Shown piece after piece: positions 35,977 to 45,713 of a stretch of DNA of 64,000 bases. Below the pieces are notes generated by a model, which was not told the origin of the DNA, did not search any database, and saw only the letters and a list, made by a program, of their open reading frames with translations. Location of the stretch: contig NZ_CP014546.1 in NCBI RefSeq assembly GCF_001579805.1, positions 6,448,001 through 6,512,000 of the forward strand, in the 5' to 3' direction. This DNA is from Pseudomonas azotoformans (GTDB taxonomy: Bacteria; Pseudomonadota; Gammaproteobacteria; Pseudomonadales; Pseudomonadaceae). Numbering within the stretch: the stretch's first letter is position 1; the number at the start of each line of letters is the position of its first letter. Made by a program: the position numbers and the translations under genes.

Positions 35977-38376
35977 TCAGGCGCGCAGTCTTTCAGCCTC
36001 CACCCGGTCCCTGCCCGCCTGCTTGGCCACATACACGGCCGAGTCGGCGCGTAGCAGCAACCCGTCAATGCCCTCATCCACCCGCCAGCTGGCCACGCCA
36101 AAGCTGGCGGTGACGATGCCCACCGGTTCCATCGGCGCACTGCGCAGCGACGTCCACAATTCCATCGCCAAGCTGTAGGCCTGTTCGCCATCGGTGTGCG
36201 GGCACAGCACCATGAACTCCTCGCCACCCAGGCGACAGAACACATCGGTACGCCGCAGGCGCTGGCTGATGCGTTTGCACAACTCCTGCAACACCCCATC
36301 GCCGACGGCGTGTCCGTGCTGGTCGTTGATGCGTTTGAAGTGATCGATATCCAGCATGATCACCGACAAGTTGCCCGAAGTCCGGTTGAGCCTCACCATC
36401 TCGGCCTTGAGGCGATCCTGGAAATAGCGACGGTTATGGATGCCGGTCAAAGAGTCGGTGATGGACAGCGCACGCAGCTCTTCTTCCACCCGCTTCAGAT
36501 CGGAAATATCCGACACGTAGCCATGCCACAACGTACCGCCTGCGGGTAACTCTTCCGGGGTCGCCTCGCCCCGAATCCAACGCAGGCCGCGTTGCGGCAA
36601 CAGCACGCGGTATTCCTCGCGCCAATGGCTCAACTGCAATGCTGACAAGCGGATCGAAGCACGCACGCGTTCCGCATCCAGCGGGTGGATGCGCTCGAAG
36701 ACCTGCTTCGCATCCTGCTGCAACACATTCGGTTCGATTTCATAGATGTCGCGCATGCCGTCGCTGGCGTAGATGAATTTCCAGTTGTCCTGGGGTTCCA
36801 GGGTGAACTGGAAGATCCCGCCGGGCACATGGGCGCTGAGTTTCTTGAGCAGGCGGTCGCGGGCCGCCAAGGCCTCGTAGGCACGTTTCTGTTCGGTAAT
36901 GTCCAGGTAGATCGCCAGGTGGCCGATCCACAAACCATGGTCGTCCAGCAACACCGTGGCCAGCATGTTCACAGTCAACTGGGTGCCGTTTTCGCGGATC
37001 AAGGTCCATTCGCGGGCTTCGTGCAGCGTGTCCGGGCTCTCTACCAGCATCGCCTGGCTGGCGGGAATACGCTTGCCCAACGCCACACTCAGGCTGGCCG
37101 CGCGCGCCTCCAGCTCAGGCGCCAGGTGCAGGCTTTCCAGTGTGTGCGTGCCCACCACGTGATCGGCCTTGAAACCCAGCATCTGCTCGGCACCGGCGTT
37201 GAAGGTATTGATGACGCCGCGCAGGTCGGTGGCAATGATCGCCACCTGGGTCGCGGCATTCAGCACACTGCGCAATTGGCCATGGGCGCCACGCAATTCC
37301 TGTTCACGCAGGCGCAACTGGGCAGTGCGTTGTTCCACCAGCTTCACGGCGCGCTGGCGTTGGCTGACCAGCACATAAAGCAAGGCACTGAGCAGCAGGC
37401 TGAGCAGGCCGCCCATGGTCAGGATGGTGTTCAGCGAGGAATGGTTGGCCTGGTCGAACACCTGGCTGGGGCGCAGTTTCAGGGCGTACACATGGTCACC
37501 CAACGTGAGGCGGCGCGCGCCGACCAAGTCGCTGCTGCCTACCTCATTGCTGGACTCGAAGAGCACGCGTTTCTGCAGATCGGACGTGTCGATGATCTGC
37601 ATCACCAGGTTGTCCCGGTCCGGCTTGGGCAAGCCGTCGGCTACCAACTGGCGCATGCTGATTACGGCCATTACATAGCCGTAGGGCTCGTTCTGGGATT
37701 GATCAGAGGTGGGCAAATGGCTGACCGGCGCGACCAGTAAAACCCCGGTGGCATAGGCCGGCTCCACCCCCACCAATTGCATGGGCTGGGACACCGCCAG
37801 CTTGCCGGTCTTCTGCGCACGTTCAAGGGTTGAACGGCGCAGGGGCTGGGCCAGAAGGTCAAAACCGAGGGGGGCGCCCAGCAAGCTTTGGGTCTGGCTG
37901 TACAGCACCGGCACGTATTCGTCGCGCTCGAGCGCCGGGGCCAGTTCGCCAGCCGAATTCAATTCGCGGATGAAAAAGGGGGCACCGCGTTGGCTGGATA
38001 CCTCTTGCTCGAACTGGCTGCGCTGTTCGCGATACACCCGTGGCGCCCAGGAGTAAGCACGGGCGCGCAACAACAAGGGCTGGGCAAAACCGTCGAATTC
38101 TTCGCGGGACACATCATCGGAGTTGACGAAGAAGCGCCGCAGGCTGTTCAGCCGTTGCTCCTGGTCTTCGAAACGCTCCTGCAGGCGGGTGTAGCGCTCA
38201 TTGACCAGCAATTGAAAGCGCTGGCGCACCTGTTGCTGATAGAGGTCGGCGGCCGCCCAGGCGACAATCGCGGTCAAGGCAAACCCTGCCAGTAACACCA
38301 CCAATGCCACCAGCCAAGCCGACGCCTGCTCACTGATAAAGCCTAGGATTTTCGGGCGAACGGCTTGCAACGGCAT
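35977..38376 (-). CDS. Membrane diguanylate cyclase: CHASE-PAS-PAS-GGDEF
   Basis: 799 aa. Probably makes cyclic-di-GMP. It begins with a membrane segment (about 17-42), a periplasmic CHASE domain (about 70-250; AYSWAPRVYREQR), and a second membrane segment (about 315-340). Two PAS/PAC regions follow (VAIIATDLRGVINTFNAG and GGIFQFTLEPQDNW). The C-terminal cyclase has the active RLGGEEF motif, preceded by RRTD, an RxxD inhibitory site, five residues earlier. There is no EAL domain. Start at ATG 38376. The signal sensed is unknown. Confidence 0.93.
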   Translation of the reverse strand: MPLQAVRPKILGFISEQASAWLVALVVLLAGFALTAIVAWAAADLYQQQVRQRFQLLVNERYTRLQERFEDQEQRLNSLRRFFVNSDDVSREEFDGFAQPLLLRARAYSWAPRVYREQRSQFEQEVSSQRGAPFFIRELNSAGELAPALERDEYVPVLYSQTQSLLGAPLGFDLLAQPLRRSTLERAQKTGKLAVSQPMQLVGVEPAYATGVLLVAPVSHLPTSDQSQNEPYGYVMAVISMRQLVADGLPKPDRDNLVMQIIDTSDLQKRVLFESSNEVGSSDLVGARRLTLGDHVYALKLRPSQVFDQANHSSLNTILTMGGLLSLLLSALLYVLVSQRQRAVKLVEQRTAQLRLREQELRGAHGQLRSVLNAATQVAIIATDLRGVINTFNAGAEQMLGFKADHVVGTHTLESLHLAPELEARAASLSVALGKRIPASQAMLVESPDTLHEAREWTLIRENGTQLTVNMLATVLLDDHGLWIGHLAIYLDITEQKRAYEALAARDRLLKKLSAHVPGGIFQFTLEPQDNWKFIYASDGMRDIYEIEPNVLQQDAKQVFERIHPLDAERVRASIRLSALQLSHWREEYRVLLPQRGLRWIRGEATPEELPAGGTLWHGYVSDISDLKRVEEELRALSITDSLTGIHNRRYFQDRLKAEMVRLNRTSGNLSVIMLDIDHFKRINDQHGHAVGDGVLQELCKRISQRLRRTDVFCRLGGEEFMVLCPHTDGEQAYSLAMELWTSLRSAPMEPVGIVTASFGVASWRVDEGIDGLLLRADSAVYVAKQAGRDRVEAERLRA

Positions 38377-38463
38377 AGGCAACACTCACAACGCCAGCGT
38401 GCGGGGGGTGTCACTTTGGCTAGGCCTTAAGTTATAGCCATCGGCCCTGGGTTTGACCAGCGT

Positions 38464-38506
38464 AAAAAAGCCGCAAGCCCGGAATAATCCAGGCTTGCGG
38501 CTTTTT
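38464..38506. terminator. Terminator downstream of rlmL
   Basis: AAAAAGCCGCAAGCC / GGCTTGCGGCTTTTT: 10-bp perfect stem, 12-nt loop, runs of A and T outside. It ends the leftward rlmL transcript. Confidence 0.9.
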
Positions 38507-38516
38507 GGTGCAGCAA

Positions 38517-40782
38517 TCAGCGTGCGGTGATTTTCCACGCCCGGTGGATCTTGGCATTGCGCGCAAAATCCGGGTCGATGGTCTTGTCGCTGATCTCCTC
38601 GACCGCATAGCGTTCGCTGAGGTTGTCCTCCAGCGCGAACTTGCGGAAGTTGTTCGAGAAATACAGCACGCCGCCCGGTGCCAGGCGCGCCATGGCCAGG
38701 TCGAGCAACTGCACGTGGTCGCGCTGTACGTCGAAGATGCCTTCCATGCGCTTGGAGTTGGAGAAGGTCGGCGGGTCGATGAAGATCAGGTCGAACTCAT
38801 CGCGGCTGGCCTCCAGCCACGCCATCACGTCACCCTGCTCCAGACGGTTCTTGTCGGAGAAACCGTTGAGGGAGAAGTTGCGACGCGCCCAGTCCAGGTA
38901 GGTCTTGGACAGGTCGACACTGGTGGTGCTGCGCGCGCCGCCCTTGGCCCGCGTGCACACTGGCGGTGGCGGTGTAGCAGTACAGGTTGAGGAAGCGCTT
39001 GCCGGCCGCTTCTTTCTGGATGCGCATGCGCATCGGGCGGTGGTCGAGGAACAGGCCGGTGTCCAGGTAGTCGGTGAGGTTGACCAGCAACTTCACGCCG
39101 CCTTCGCTGACTTCGGTGAACTTGCCCTGGGCGCTCTGGCGCTCGTACTGCTTGGTGCCGCTCTGACGCTCACGACGCTTGACCACCACGCGGCTCTTGT
39201 CGATGTTCAGCGCCTGGGGAATCGCCGCCAAGGCATCGAACATGCGTGCGGAGGCTTTTTCCGGGTCGATGGATTTCGGTGCGGCGTATTCCTGCACGTG
39301 GACCCAATCGTGGTACAGGTCGATGGCCATGGAGTATTCCGGCATGTCGGCGTCATACACACGGTAGCAATCCACGCCTTCACGCTTGGCCCACTTGCCC
39401 AGCAGCTTGAGGTTTTTCTGCAGGCGGTTGGCGAACATCTGCCCGCCTTCGCTCAGGCGCGCCTGCTCGACCACAGGTGCCGGAGCAGGTTTGATCGGGT
39501 TGCCGTTCTTGTTGTACTGGCGCTCTTGCGGCTCAGCCGGAGCTTGATCGTAAGCGGCTTGCTCACGCTCAGCCTGGCGCTGTTCCGGGGTGCGACGCTC
39601 ACCGGTGACGAACTGGTCTGGATTGACCTTGATCAGCAGCAGCTTGCACGGCAACGCGCCGTTCCAGAACGAATACTGTTTGTGGCTGCGGATGCCCATG
39701 CGCTTGCCCAGGTCCGGCGCGCCGGTGAACACCGCCGCTTCCCAGCCCATGCACGCCTGGCGCAGGCGCTCGCCGAGGTTCTGGTAGAGGTACAACAGGC
39801 TGGCTTCGTCACCCAGACGCTCGCCGTACGGCGGGTTGCAGATGACCAGGCCTTTCTGGTTCTGGTCCGGACGCGGTTCGAAGGTGCCGACTTCGCCTTG
39901 GTACACCTTGATCCAATGGCTCAGGCCTGCGCGTTCGATGTTGTTGCGCGCGGGTTGGATCAAGCGGGGGTCGGCTTCGTAGCCTCGGATCCACAGGGGC
40001 GGCTTGTTCATGCCGATGGCGGCGCGTTCGGCAGCCTCTGCGTGCAGCTTCTTCCACAGCGCCGGGACGTGGCCCAGCCAAGTGGTGAATCCCCACAGTT
40101 CACGATTCAGGTTGGGCGCCATGTCGGCGGCGATCATCGCGCCTTCCACCAGGAAGGTGCCCACGCCGCACATCGGGTCGCTCAGCGCGCCGCCTTCAGC
40201 GGCAATACGTGGCCAGCCTGCACGGATCAGGATCGCGGCGGCCAGGTTTTCCTTCAACGGTGCCGCGCCTTGCTGCAGGCGGTAACCGCGCTGGTGCAAG
40301 CTGTGGCCGGACAAGTCGAGGGACAGGATGGCTTCGCCACGGTCCAGACGCAGGTGGATGCGCAGGTCCGGGTTGATCTTGTCGATGGACGGGCGTTCGC
40401 CGGTCGGCGTGCGCAGCTTGTCGACGATCGCATCCTTGACCTTCAGCGCGCCGAAGTGAGTGTTGTCGATACCCGAGCCGTGACCGCTGAATTCAACAGC
40501 CAAGGTACCGTCCGGCACCATGTGGTCGGCCCACTCGATATCCAGCACGCCGTGGTAGAGGTCTTCGGCGTCCTTCATCGGGAAGCGCTTGAGCACCAAC
40601 AATACGCGGTTTGCCAGGCGCGACCAGAGGCACAGGCGGTAGGCGGTTTCCATGTCGGCCATGCCGCGCACGGCCGAGGTGTGCTCGCGGGCTTCCTCAA
40701 GGCCAAGCCCGACGGCTTCCTCGATCAGCAGGCCTTCGAGGCCCTTGGGGCAGGTGAGGAAGAGTTCAAAACGGTCCGACAT
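38517..40782 (-). pseudogene. rlmL: 23S rRNA methyltransferase RlmL (RlmKL), frameshifted
   Basis: The intact gene would encode about 754 aa: an N-terminal THUMP plus RlmL domain (modifies G2445) and a C-terminal RlmK domain (modifies G2069). The frame from ATG 40782 (MSDRFELFLTCPKG) holds THUMP, DPMCGVGTFLVEGA and the motif NPPYGERLG. It continues as [14 protein letters not shown] and then is broken by one extra G in a C/G-run at 38948-38950. The correct sequence resumes as [20 protein letters not shown] to the end, with DPPTFSNSK. So the RlmL half is intact and the RlmK half is out of frame. Either a real mutation or a sequencing error at a homopolymer. Confidence 0.9.
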
Positions 40783-41314
40783 GGGGCATTCCAGGCTTTT
40801 CAGCAATAAATGAACGGGCGACGCATCGCCGGCTCGGTTTTCAATCAAGCACTTTTCTTGAAGAGTGCTCGCGTGGCACGAATGTGCCGTCCCACCCCGT
40901 CCGACAGGCCCTTGGGCCTTTATTGACGGGGCAGATAAACAATTAGCTGTAACAAAAAGAAATATTCCGACCCTTCGTCGAATAATAACCGACTGCAACG
41001 GGCGGACATTCTCACTAAAGGATTAAACCCATCCTCTATGCAGGGTGCATCATAGCTGGCTTTGCCCCACAAATGGGGCGAAAAGCCATCCCAGCTTATG
41101 GCTATAGCATCGTTATCGTTACGTGCTTATGACAAAACGATCATTGAATCCATGTGACCTATTGGTTAGAACTCAACACAGGTTGGCGCCGTAACGACGC
41201 CGACACATAGGCTCGCCACGCCGGCAGCGAGCCCACCAACGGCAGAAAAACTCTGCCCGGCCCCAAGCGGGGCCGAAGGATATCAAGACAGTCAACAAGT
41301 GAGGGAAACACCCT
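40783..41314. other. Intergenic region with structured rmf leader
   Basis: About 530 bp without a gene between divergent rlmL and rmf. Hairpin-forming segments: TTTGCCCCA...TGGGGCGAAA (near 41061-41083), GGCTCGC...GCGAGCC (near 41211-41233), and GGCCCC-AAGC-GGGGCC (near 41260-41274) just before the rmf start. rmf mRNA in gammaproteobacteria is long-lived and stress-regulated, so a structured leader is plausible. Confidence 0.5.
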
Positions 41315-41530
41315 ATGAGAAGACTTAAGCGTGATCCGTTGGAAAGAGCATTTTTACGCGGATATCAATATGGCGTTCATGGCAAATCCCGTGAGCTTTG
41401 CCCATTTACTCTACCGTCGGTACGCCAAGCCTGGATCAACGGCTGGCGAGAAGGACGCGGCGACAACTGGGACGGTATGACTGGCACTGCGGGAATCCAC
41501 AGACTCAACGAACTTCACGCCGTCGGCTAA
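41315..41530 (+). CDS. rmf: Ribosome modulation factor
   Basis: 71 aa basic protein that turns 70S ribosomes into inactive 100S dimers in stationary phase. The sequence (KRDPLERAFLRGYQYGVHG, then WINGWREGRGDNWDG) is the family pattern over its whole length. It has its own terminator (41621-41644) and a long leader with hairpins. Confidence 0.96.
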   Translation: MRRLKRDPLERAFLRGYQYGVHGKSRELCPFTLPSVRQAWINGWREGRGDNWDGMTGTAGIHRLNELHAVG

Positions 41531-41620
41531 TCAAGGGCAACTAATTCCGACATCACCACCGATGAAGATTTAACGACTTAACCACGCACGCCCCATCCGG
41601 GCGGCGGGCTTCGGCCCAGG

Positions 41621-41644
41621 GGGCTCCTTGATGGAGCCCTTTTT
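41621..41644 (+). terminator. Terminator after rmf
   Basis: GGGCTCC-TTGAT-GGAGCCC followed by TTTTT: 7-bp GC-rich stem. It lies between rmf and the convergent pyrD. Confidence 0.93.
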
Positions 41645-41656
41645 AATGGGCGCAGT

Positions 41657-42682
41657 TCAGGCTTTTGGTAGTGCTGCGATAGCGTCCACCGACTGGCGGA
41701 TCAGCGCCGGGCCCTTGTAGATAAAGCCGGAGTACAACTGCACCAGGCTGGCACCTGCGGCGATCTTCTCCGCTGCGTGCTTGCCTTCGGTGATACCTCC
41801 TGCGGCGATGATCGGCAAACGCCCAGCCAGTTCGGCGGCCAGCACCTTGACGATATGAGTGCTCTGCTCACGTACTGGAGCACCGGACAGACCGCCCGCC
41901 TCATCACCATGGGCCAGGCCTTCGACACCGACGCGGCTGAGAGTGGTGTTGGTCGCGATCACCGCGTCCATGCCGGCGTCCACCAGGGCCTGGGCAACCA
42001 GTACGGTTTCTTCGTCACTCATGTCCGGGGCAATCTTGATCGCCAGCGGCACGCGCTTGCCATGGCGCACGGCCAGGTCTTCCTGGCGCTGGCGCAGGGC
42101 TTCCAGCAATTGCTTGAGGGAGTCACCGAACTGCAGGCTGCGCAGGCCCGGCGTGTTAGGTGAACTGACGTTGACCGTGACATAGCTGGCGTGGGCGTAG
42201 ACCTTGTCCAGGCAGATCAGGTAATCGTCAACGGCACGCTCGACCGGCGTATCGAAGTTCTTGCCGATATTGATACCGAGAATGCCCTTGTACTTCGCCG
42301 CCTGAACCCGCGACAGCAGATGATCAACGCCCAGATTGTTGAAGCCCATGCGGTTGATGATCGCCTCGGCTTCCGGCAGGCGGAAGATCCGCGGCTTGGG
42401 GTTGCCCGGCTGTGGACGTGGGGTGACGGTGCCGATTTCGACAAAACCGAAACCCAACTGCGCAAAGCCATCGATGGCCGCACCGTTTTTATCCAGGCCA
42501 GCCGCCAGGCCGACCGGGTTGGGGAAATCGAGCCCCATCACCGAGACCGGCATTTTTGCCGGAGCCTTGCATACCAGGCCATTGAGCCCCAGGCGGCCAC
42601 CGGCACCGATCAGGTCCAGGGACAGATCGTGGGAAGTTTCCGGGGAAAGTTTGAACAACAGCTGGCGGGCCAGGGTATACAT
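41657..42682 (-). CDS. pyrD: Dihydroorotate dehydrogenase (quinone), class 2
   Basis: 341 aa. Oxidises dihydroorotate to orotate with quinone in pyrimidine synthesis; peripheral on the inner membrane. The N-terminal helix ([17 protein letters not shown]) is typical of class 2. FMN and substrate motifs: [51 protein letters not shown] with catalytic Ser, and [13 protein letters not shown]. Confidence 0.97.
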   Translation of the reverse strand: MYTLARQLLFKLSPETSHDLSLDLIGAGGRLGLNGLVCKAPAKMPVSVMGLDFPNPVGLAAGLDKNGAAIDGFAQLGFGFVEIGTVTPRPQPGNPKPRIFRLPEAEAIINRMGFNNLGVDHLLSRVQAAKYKGILGINIGKNFDTPVERAVDDYLICLDKVYAHASYVTVNVSSPNTPGLRSLQFGDSLKQLLEALRQRQEDLAVRHGKRVPLAIKIAPDMSDEETVLVAQALVDAGMDAVIATNTTLSRVGVEGLAHGDEAGGLSGAPVREQSTHIVKVLAAELAGRLPIIAAGGITEGKHAAEKIAAGASLVQLYSGFIYKGPALIRQSVDAIAALPKA

Positions 42683-42767
42683 GGGCGGGCTAGACTCGGA
42701 GGCGGCGAAAGGTGACGGCGATTATAGCCGGGGTGACAGGTAAGGCGCGAGGCGTGAACCCCAATCG

Positions 42768-43229
42768 TCAGTAACGATGCGCGACCAACTGCTCGTAATA
42801 CGCCCAGATTTTCTGCGCATACTGCAGGCGCAATGCCTCACGCTCGGGCCCGGCGCCTGCCCCCACATTGTACGAACCCACTGCCGTCCAGTTGTACCCA
42901 AAGCGCTGGATGAACTCGGCCAGGATCGAAGCCCCCACCTCAACCGACAAACACGGCTCGTTGAGCAACCGATCCTCAGTGATGCCCTGCTTGAGCAAGC
43001 GTGGCAGATGAATGCTGTTGATCTGCATCAGGCCGATGTCCCGGGTGCCATTACGGTTGGCATGATTCATCGCTTGGGCGCGGTTACCCGACTCTACGAC
43101 GGCGATCGCCTGCAACAACTCCGGCTCGATATTGTAGTGACTGGCGGCCTCCTCCCAGCAGTAGGCCAACGCTTGATGACTGACCATCAGCGCACCCAGC
43201 ACCCAGCCCTTGCTCCAGAACCTAGCCAC
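42768..43229 (-). CDS. IagB-like lytic transglycosylase of a type III secretion remnant
   Basis: 153 aa from a GTG that overlaps the end of the hilA-like gene by 8 bp. A signal peptide (MARFWSKGWVLGALMVSHQALA) is followed by an SLT domain: AIAVVESGNR with the catalytic Glu, then GTRDIGLMQINSIHLPRL and the GSYNVGAGAG motif. Size and placement right after a HilA-type regulator match iagB of SPI-1-type systems, which cuts peptidoglycan for the secretion apparatus. The apparatus itself is not present here. Confidence 0.82.
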   Translation of the reverse strand: MARFWSKGWVLGALMVSHQALAYCWEEAASHYNIEPELLQAIAVVESGNRAQAMNHANRNGTRDIGLMQINSIHLPRLLKQGITEDRLLNEPCLSVEVGASILAEFIQRFGYNWTAVGSYNVGAGAGPEREALRLQYAQKIWAYYEQLVAHRY

Positions 43230-43617
43230 GCTTCAACAAACCCTGGCTGACGTGCCCGCAGGCGGCACACACCTGTTGCGCACGCTCCGACACGGCGCGC
43301 ACTGGACAGGTAAAGCGATACCCCCGGCCGTAGATCGTCTTGATAAACCCCTTGTCGGCACCGAGGTACTTGCGCAGCGAGTAGATGCAGCGTGTCAACG
43401 ACTCCTCGGCAACCTCTCCCTGCGGCCAGCCCAGTTCCAGCAAGCGATCCTTGGTCATCAAGGCACCGTCAGACACCAACAACAGCCGCAACACCTGGCA
43501 CTCCTTGGGCGGTAATTGGACATCCGAACCCTCACCGGTCAGGCGGCCGTGGTGATGCAGGGTCCAACGTGCGAACACCAGGGAAGTCGCCGTCTCTCCA
43601 TCATCCATGACGGCCAT
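43222..43617 (-). CDS. HilA-like winged-helix regulator, DNA-binding domain only
   Basis: 131 aa, GAGG 5 nt before the ATG. It is an OmpR-type winged helix (QLPPKECQVLRLLLVSDGAL, TRCIYSLRKYLG, IKTIYGRGYRF), ending with a short Cys-containing tail (CAACGHV). HilA proteins also begin with this domain but continue for several hundred residues, which are missing here. The downstream gene is iagB-like, as hilA-iagB in SPI-1. It is either a truncated HilA or a short regulator of the same family. Confidence 0.75.
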   Translation of the reverse strand: MAVMDDGETATSLVFARWTLHHHGRLTGEGSDVQLPPKECQVLRLLLVSDGALMTKDRLLELGWPQGEVAEESLTRCIYSLRKYLGADKGFIKTIYGRGYRFTCPVRAVSERAQQVCAACGHVSQGLLKRG

Positions 43618-43772
43618 GCTTACCTCGGCATCCGACTGCTGACATTGAAGCCCTCATTTCAATCACTGACCCATGCACCCATGTCACGACTATAAAAACC
43701 TGGCTCACGACTCACACTAGGAAAAAACCCATACATCCAGCGGCTTTTGAAAACGTGCTGTAAGACGTTTCG

Positions 43773-43997
43773 CTACCCCTCTTCCACAGGCAGCCACGCT
43801 TGATACACCTCATGCAACTCAACCCCCAGTCGGTCCTCCAACTGCACCAGCTCGCCCAAGGCCAGCAGTTGCCCGTTCACCCGGACTTCCACGCTGTGGA
43901 TGATCTCCGGGGCCAACGGCAGCACCTTTCCGGGTGCAAAGGCCGCCAGCCGCCTGCGGCTGATCAGTTGTTCCTGCAGAAGAATTTCCAGATGCAT
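43773..43997 (-). CDS. SctQ-like SpoA-domain protein (C-terminal part only)
   Basis: 74 aa. The core VEVRVNGQLLALGELVQLED with GVELHEVY is the SpoA (FliN/SctQ C-terminal) motif of the type III secretion sorting platform. Normal SctQ is about 300 aa, so this is either the tail of a deleted gene or a separate SctQ-C-like product. It has its own ATG with AAGGTG upstream and starts 15 bp after the SctC gene. Confidence 0.7.
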   Translation of the reverse strand: MHLEILLQEQLISRRRLAAFAPGKVLPLAPEIIHSVEVRVNGQLLALGELVQLEDRLGVELHEVYQAWLPVEEG

Positions 43998-44012
43998 GGG
44001 TTAACACCTTGT

Positions 44013-45464
44013 TTACGGTGAGACATCGCGCTGCGGTCGCACAAACGCACGCTGGACACGCTCGTATTGCGCCGCAGTCAGGGGCGGTGGCCCTCCCGCC
44101 TCTTCCTGCCCCTTCAATTCACTACCCACCGCCCTGGCCTGGATCACAAACAGGCGCACTTGGGCTGCACGACCTGCCGCGCGCCCTTCTGATTCCCGTT
44201 GAAACGCCCCCAGCCACAGGCGTCTGCCCTGAGGCACTCGGACCACGCTGTTGATGCCGATCCGCCCCACCGCCGCATTTTTTTCGCGCTGCCCCGACTC
44301 ACTCACCTGGCGCCCTTCGTCCACCTCCAGGCGCATCTCAATCTGGTTGCCCTCGCCAAAACGCGGCAGCACGCTGACCTGGGTGCCATAACGCATCGGT
44401 TTCCAGTCAGCGCGATCATCTCCGCGGGGCGGCAGATAAAACGTGTGATTGTCCTGAAACACCGCCGGCACATTCTCCTGGGTGAGGATCACCGGCAACG
44501 TCACCACCTTCGCCCGTCGACGGCGCTCCAATGCACCTACCTTCGCCATAAGCTGGCTATCGTCCAGGGGAGCCAAGACGCGCGTGGTCGACGCCTTCGG
44601 TTGTTCGTCCGAATCCAGGCCCAACTTCTTCAATTCATCGCGCTCAACATCCACCAGCCACAGCGAAACCTCGATCGCTCGCTTGGGCATGTCGAGTTCC
44701 GCCACCAGTTTCTGGATGAAACTCACCTGGGCCGGCTTGCCCTTGATCAACAGGCTGTTGCTGTCCGGGTAAGCGATCACGCCCAGGCTCTTGTCCGAGA
44801 GCAAGCCCTTTTGCTCGCTGGCCAACAAGGTCTCGATCATCGACGCCATCCCCGGCACGGTGACCGGGTTGTCGCGCGTGCCGTACTGTCGATCCACTAC
44901 ATCAGTGTTGAGCACCTGGACGACGGCAAAAGACTGAGCGCCCACCCGCAATTCCGCCCGTTGCCGGTCCATCAGCTGAGCCAGACGCAGCACCTGGTCG
45001 ATGTAATTCGGCGGGCCGGAGACAGAAAACGTGCGTGCTCCGCTTTCACGCAACGGATAGCGCGACGCATCGAGGCCGGAGCGCCGCATGAGGTTACGCA
45101 GCCTGTCGACGGAGATATGCCGCAAGGTCACCGCAGAGCTCTTAGCTTCACCCGCGTCATAGACATACAACGCTTGCCCGTCGCTGTACCAGATCAACCC
45201 TTGCTCAAGTGCAACCGCCTCCAGGGCCTGTTGAGGCGCATCAAAATCCAGTGCTGCGCTGAGGCGTTTGCGTGCAACTTCGCGACTGACAACGATGGGC
45301 AACCCAAGTGGCACCGACAGCGCAGTGAACACGGTATGCAGGCTCTCGTCCTGCGCTTGGTAAAGCTCGCCCCAGGCCAGCGCACTAATCAGTAGCAGCA
45401 CGACAAACAACAGTCGGCGGTACAGCCAGAGGCGAGGCATCGTTGCTGGGACTTCGGCGTACAC
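44013..45464 (-). CDS. Type III secretion outer-membrane secretin SctC (InvG/MxiD-like)
   Basis: 483 aa. After a membrane/signal segment (RRLLFVVLLLISALAWG, about 15-32) come N-domain repeats typical of secretins (LSVPLGLPIVVSREVARKRL; TLRHISVDRLRNLMRRSGLD; LTIKG-type YPDSNSLLIKGKPAQVSFIQ). The secretin pore domain follows (VSLWLVDVERDELKKLGLD, VILTQENVPAVFQDNHTFYL, YGTQVSVLPRF). It forms the outer-membrane ring of an injectisome. No other ring or export genes lie nearby, only sctQ-, hilA- and iagB-like genes, so it is probably a relic. Confidence 0.85.
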   Translation of the reverse strand: MYAEVPATMPRLWLYRRLLFVVLLLISALAWGELYQAQDESLHTVFTALSVPLGLPIVVSREVARKRLSAALDFDAPQQALEAVALEQGLIWYSDGQALYVYDAGEAKSSAVTLRHISVDRLRNLMRRSGLDASRYPLRESGARTFSVSGPPNYIDQVLRLAQLMDRQRAELRVGAQSFAVVQVLNTDVVDRQYGTRDNPVTVPGMASMIETLLASEQKGLLSDKSLGVIAYPDSNSLLIKGKPAQVSFIQKLVAELDMPKRAIEVSLWLVDVERDELKKLGLDSDEQPKASTTRVLAPLDDSQLMAKVGALERRRRAKVVTLPVILTQENVPAVFQDNHTFYLPPRGDDRADWKPMRYGTQVSVLPRFGEGNQIEMRLEVDEGRQVSESGQREKNAAVGRIGINSVVRVPQGRRLWLGAFQRESEGRAAGRAAQVRLFVIQARAVGSELKGQEEAGGPPPLTAAQYERVQRAFVRPQRDVSP

Positions 45465-45713
45465 CGTGGGCTTTCCTGGGGGGCTGGCAGTGGGAGAGTC
45501 GCCATACTGAGAGCCCGCCCGCTTTCAATCTTGATGGAAAGTTGATGACGCTCCAGGCCCAGCCTGCCGTGGCATGTGCCTTGCTATGAACTCTGTATCA
45601 GAGCACGCGCCAACGGCGGAGCGAGCTTACGGACAAAGGCGTCGTTACCCGCGTTGGCTTACATCGCCATCTAAGGGAACGACGCTTTTTTTTGAAAGAA
45701 AAGGTAGGTGTTG
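45465..45713. other. Divergent region upstream of nasS
   Basis: 249 bp with no gene. It holds the sigma-54-type promoter for nasS (45570-45584) and the leader of that gene, ending with AAGGTAGG 5 nt before the nasS ATG. Confidence 0.5.
45570..45585 (+). promoter_or_regulatory. Sigma-54 (RpoN) promoter of the nas genes
   Basis: TGGCATGTGCCTTGCT matches the -24/-12 consensus: GG at 45571-45572 and GC at 45583-45584 with exactly 10 bp between. Nitrate assimilation in pseudomonads is under NtrC/RpoN control, so this fits. Transcription would start near 45596, about 118 bp before nasS. Confidence 0.8.
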
